A stretch of 36,677 nt of DNA from Candidatus Bathyarchaeota archaeon (GTDB lineage Archaea > Thermoproteota > Bathyarchaeia > Bathyarchaeales > UBA233), in NCBI GenBank assembly GCA_007050895.1, contig SMYP01000129.1:1-36677 (forward strand), written 5' to 3'. Made by a program: the position numbers and the translations under genes. Numbering within the stretch: position 1 is the stretch's first letter; the number at the start of each line of letters is the position of its first letter. Positions 35,096 to 36,677 of this stretch are shown piece after piece. The notes under the pieces are model-generated. The model did not search any database and was not told where the DNA came from. It saw nothing but the letters and a program-made list of their open reading frames with translations.

Positions 35096-35383
35096 ATGCG
35101 ACAGGAAACATATCACGGTGTTCCCCGAAGCAAGATACCATGGGGGCCATCAATCAACTACGAAAAATGCTCCAGCTGCGGAAAATGCGTAGATTACTGC
35201 AAACTTGGAGTTTACGAATTTGAAGGGAAAAAGAGGCCAGTGGTAAGAAACCCCAAAAATTGTATAGTATTTTGTACAGGTTGCCAAGAACAATGTCCCG
35301 TCGGCGCCATTACATTCCCTTCCAAAAAAGGAACCCGTGAGATTATTAATAAACTACGGAAGGGAGCAACCTACCCATTTTAA
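35096..35383 (+). CDS. 2[4Fe-4S] ferredoxin of the arsenic module
   Basis: This 95-residue ferredoxin-type protein has eight cysteines: CSSCGKCVDYC (C-x2-C-x2-C-x3-C) and CIVFCTGCQEQCP (C-x3-C-x2-C-x3-C), the second with an unusual first spacing. An N-terminal segment of about 22 residues, YHGVPRSKIPWGPSINYEKC, precedes the first cluster and recurs (from memory) in ferredoxins near arsenic genes. I chose the ATG at 35096, because longer frames run through the operator and into antisense arsR. It is divergent from arsR and shares its operator. It may supply electrons for arsenic redox or methylation chemistry (inference). It converges with the six-TM gene, 9 nt apart. Confidence 0.88.
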   Translation: MRQETYHGVPRSKIPWGPSINYEKCSSCGKCVDYCKLGVYEFEGKKRPVVRNPKNCIVFCTGCQEQCPVGAITFPSKKGTREIINKLRKGATYPF

Positions 35384-35392
35384 AATCAATAC

Positions 35393-36010
35393 TCAAACAA
35401 CTTGACTTTTATTCATTGCAATTCCATACCAAGCGAAAACCTTTGCTATTATGGGTATTAATGCACCGCAAGCTGTTCGTGATAAGACAGTGAGCAAGAA
35501 ACCATCAGTGCCCGTTACTACGTTTGCGGGCGAAAGTTGAAAGACCCAAAAAAGCATTATGCCTCCGATTGTTGTCGCAACTACTCCTGAGATAAGCATT
35601 CTGCGGAAATCATTTGAATGTTTGTTTAACGCTCCGGCTACATAACCAATTAACATAGCGCTGAGAAGATAGGCTAAAAGAACCGTGCCTGAACCTTGAT
35701 AGGCACCGGCGAAGGGAGAGCGAAAGCTATCAGCCCAATATAACGCATAGAGGCTGCCCATTAGAAAACCTGAAGCACCTCCTGCCCATTGATTCCAAAC
35801 TAAACCTAACAAAAGGGGAACCACGGCTATCAAGACTAATTCTTGAATCTCCATTGTGATTCCAATGACTAATCCGCTAAGGCCTTCAAATCCTCCGCCA
35901 AGGAGGTTACTTAACTGGGAAATCGCTACGATAAGCAAAACTACTATAACCGGGACTCCGATGCCGTAAACTATATCCCCTCGATTCCATTGCTTCCAAT
36001 CAAGATCCAT
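35393..36010 (-). CDS. Six-TM membrane protein of the arsenic module, unknown function
   Basis: This 205-residue polytopic protein has a short N-terminal stretch (DLDWKQWNRGD) and about six hydrophobic helices (roughly 14-33, 45-70, 72-95, 105-125, 135-155, 165-195); charged or polar loops include YWADSFRSPF and NKHSNDFRRM. I do not recognise the family. Its upstream region holds the second copy of the 25-bp operator, and its TATA box (TTTATATAA, 36038-36046) overlaps it, so arsenic control is likely. I prefer the ATG at 36010, with GGTGG 5 nt before it; a GTG at 36019 is possible. It is divergent from the broken arsM. It could be a transporter or membrane anchor acting on arsenic species, but this is inference. 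Confidence 0.75.
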   Translation of the reverse strand: MDLDWKQWNRGDIVYGIGVPVIVVLLIVAISQLSNLLGGGFEGLSGLVIGITMEIQELVLIAVVPLLLGLVWNQWAGGASGFLMGSLYALYWADSFRSPFAGAYQGSGTVLLAYLLSAMLIGYVAGALNKHSNDFRRMLISGVVATTIGGIMLFWVFQLSPANVVTGTDGFLLTVLSRTACGALIPIIAKVFAWYGIAMNKSQVV

Positions 36011-36039
36011 GAACGCCACCAGTGTTTGTCGGTATTGTT

Positions 36040-36064
36040 TATATAAATATTTAAATATTGTTAT
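36040..36064. promoter_or_regulatory. Arsenic operator 2: identical copy of the palindrome
   Basis: This copy is identical over 25 bp to 35034-35058, with the 14-bp palindrome at 36046-36059. It lies between the six-TM gene (minus) and the arsM remnant (plus, ATG at 36063), about 1 kb from the first copy. The flanking bases differ, so the identity ends at the element, as expected for a selected binding site rather than a long duplication. Confidence 0.75.
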
Positions 36065-36579
36065 GAATAAAACTGAACTAAGAGCGAACAGATTGAATCC
36101 TAAAGAAGTGAAGACTATAAAGCAGGCTTACGCCAAAATTGCTATGGAAAGCAAAGAAAATTGCCGCGACGGGAAAGGTAATCGGCGTTGACATGACCGA
36201 AGAGATGGTTAACAAAGCAAAATCACTCGCCAAAAAATATGGATGCACTAATGTTGAGTTCAGGCTCGACGACATAGAGGATTCGCCCGTTGAAAACGAA
36301 TCAGTTTATGTTTTAATAAGCAATTACGTGATAAATCTCTCCCCAATCAAATCCCCTGTCTTCAGCGAAACATATCGGGTTTTAAGAAATAGCGGCAGGT
36401 TTTATATTTCAGGCATTGTTCTCTTAAAAGAACTTAGTGACAAGCACGAAAATGACATTTCACTGCTTTGTAGATGTGTGGCAGGGGCGTTGCTAAGAGA
36501 TGATTATTTACGTGAGATAGAAAAGGCGGGTTTCGAAGTAGAGATTCTCGCAGAAGACATCGAGATAAGCGAAAGATAA
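36063..36579 (+). pseudogene. arsM: Arsenite S-adenosylmethionine methyltransferase, internally deleted and frameshifted
   Basis: ArsM methylates As(III) using SAM. Two pieces are seen. From the ATG at 36063, an N-terminal piece reads KEVKTIKQAYAKIAMES, like the start of ArsM, then runs out of frame to a stop near 36191. In the +1 frame, from about 36142 to 36579, AKKIAATGKVIGVDMTEEM, NVEFRLDDIED, ISNYVINLSPIKSPVF and CVAGALLRDDYL are typical ArsM. The Cys-rich segment and the SAM motif I glycine loop (VLDLGSG-type) normally between them, about 70 residues, are missing. Eight-base AAAATTGC repeats at 36135-36142 and 36157-36164 bracket the junction. The locus keeps operator 2. It could be an assembly error, but as read it cannot make an active enzyme. 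Confidence 0.85.
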
Positions 36580-36677
36580 CATAATGGAATTGCGGTTGAA
36601 AGCATCAAAACACAGCAATAAAAAAATGCTAACTCGTATAATTCTAACAGCAAATATTTTTTTGCAGACGAATAATT
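36580..36677. other. 3' edge, no gene seen
   Basis: The last 98 nt are AT-rich with a T-run (36655-36662) that could end arsM transcription. No gene is visible before the window ends. Confidence 0.4.

Noticed and set aside
1..36677. CRISPR arrays, insertion sequences, tRNA genes, prophage
   Set aside because: No regularly spaced repeats, transposase or integrase signatures, or tRNA cloverleaf were seen by eye on either strand.

Overview
The window reads as a chromosomal segment of a moderately AT-rich archaeon. The most likely group is the TACK superphylum, with Bathyarchaeia as my best guess from overall protein flavour; I could not run a phylogeny. Archaeal hallmarks include a 7S SRP RNA with a TATA box, family B DNA polymerase, RadB, an XPD-type Fe-S helicase, CDP-archaeol synthase (CarS), AglB/STT3 oligosaccharyltransferase, archaeal-type thymidylate synthase, short archaeal adenylosuccinate synthetase, a Bat-type HTH-10 regulator, and start sites mixing Shine-Dalgarno-led ATG/TTG/GTG with near-leaderless genes.

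Layout. 1-4957: a tightly overlapped tryptophan operon, trpG(partial)-D-C-F-B-A. 4986-6470: a secreted, membrane-anchored protein of unknown function, divergent from the SRP RNA gene (about 6608-6927). 7026-9859: an Fe-S flavoprotein, an MscS channel and a KamA-family radical SAM enzyme. 10279-12656: hybrid cluster protein (hcp) and an HTH-10 regulator with a CxxCxC cluster. 12722-17875: membrane-anchored HtrA-like protease, purA and polB. 17978-21154: aglB/STT3 followed by a DPAGT1-type sugar-phosphate transferase (N-glycosylation). 21488-24077: a 54-residue zinc-ribbon protein, a CPA-type antiporter and a Na+/Ca2+ exchanger. 24216-26957: topA, a small zinc-finger-like protein, and a three-TM protein that resembles the eukaryotic OST3/OST6/OSTC (DC2) accessory subunits. 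26962-31519: carS-radB facing a RuvC-like RNase H-fold protein, then nth-xpd, a recombination and repair block. 31709-33651: surface protein, thyA and a small unknown gene. 33648-36579: an arsenic module: acr3 efflux pump, arsR, a 2[4Fe-4S] ferredoxin, an uncharacterised six-TM membrane protein, and a broken arsM.

Most interesting points. (1) The two divergent promoter regions of the arsenic module carry an identical 25-bp palindromic element that overlaps TATA boxes, tying a ferredoxin and an undescribed membrane protein to arsR/acr3/arsM. (2) arsM has lost its SAM-binding core through an internal deletion with frameshift. (3) A probable archaeal OST3/6-like subunit lies in the same window as STT3 and a DPAGT1-like enzyme. 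That DPAGT1-like enzyme lacks its first TM helix, has Asn where a catalytic Asp is expected, and abuts aglB in frame. (4) carS contains a perfect 18-bp tandem duplication. (5) A RuvC-like protein with an unfamiliar N-terminal domain is divergent from radB.
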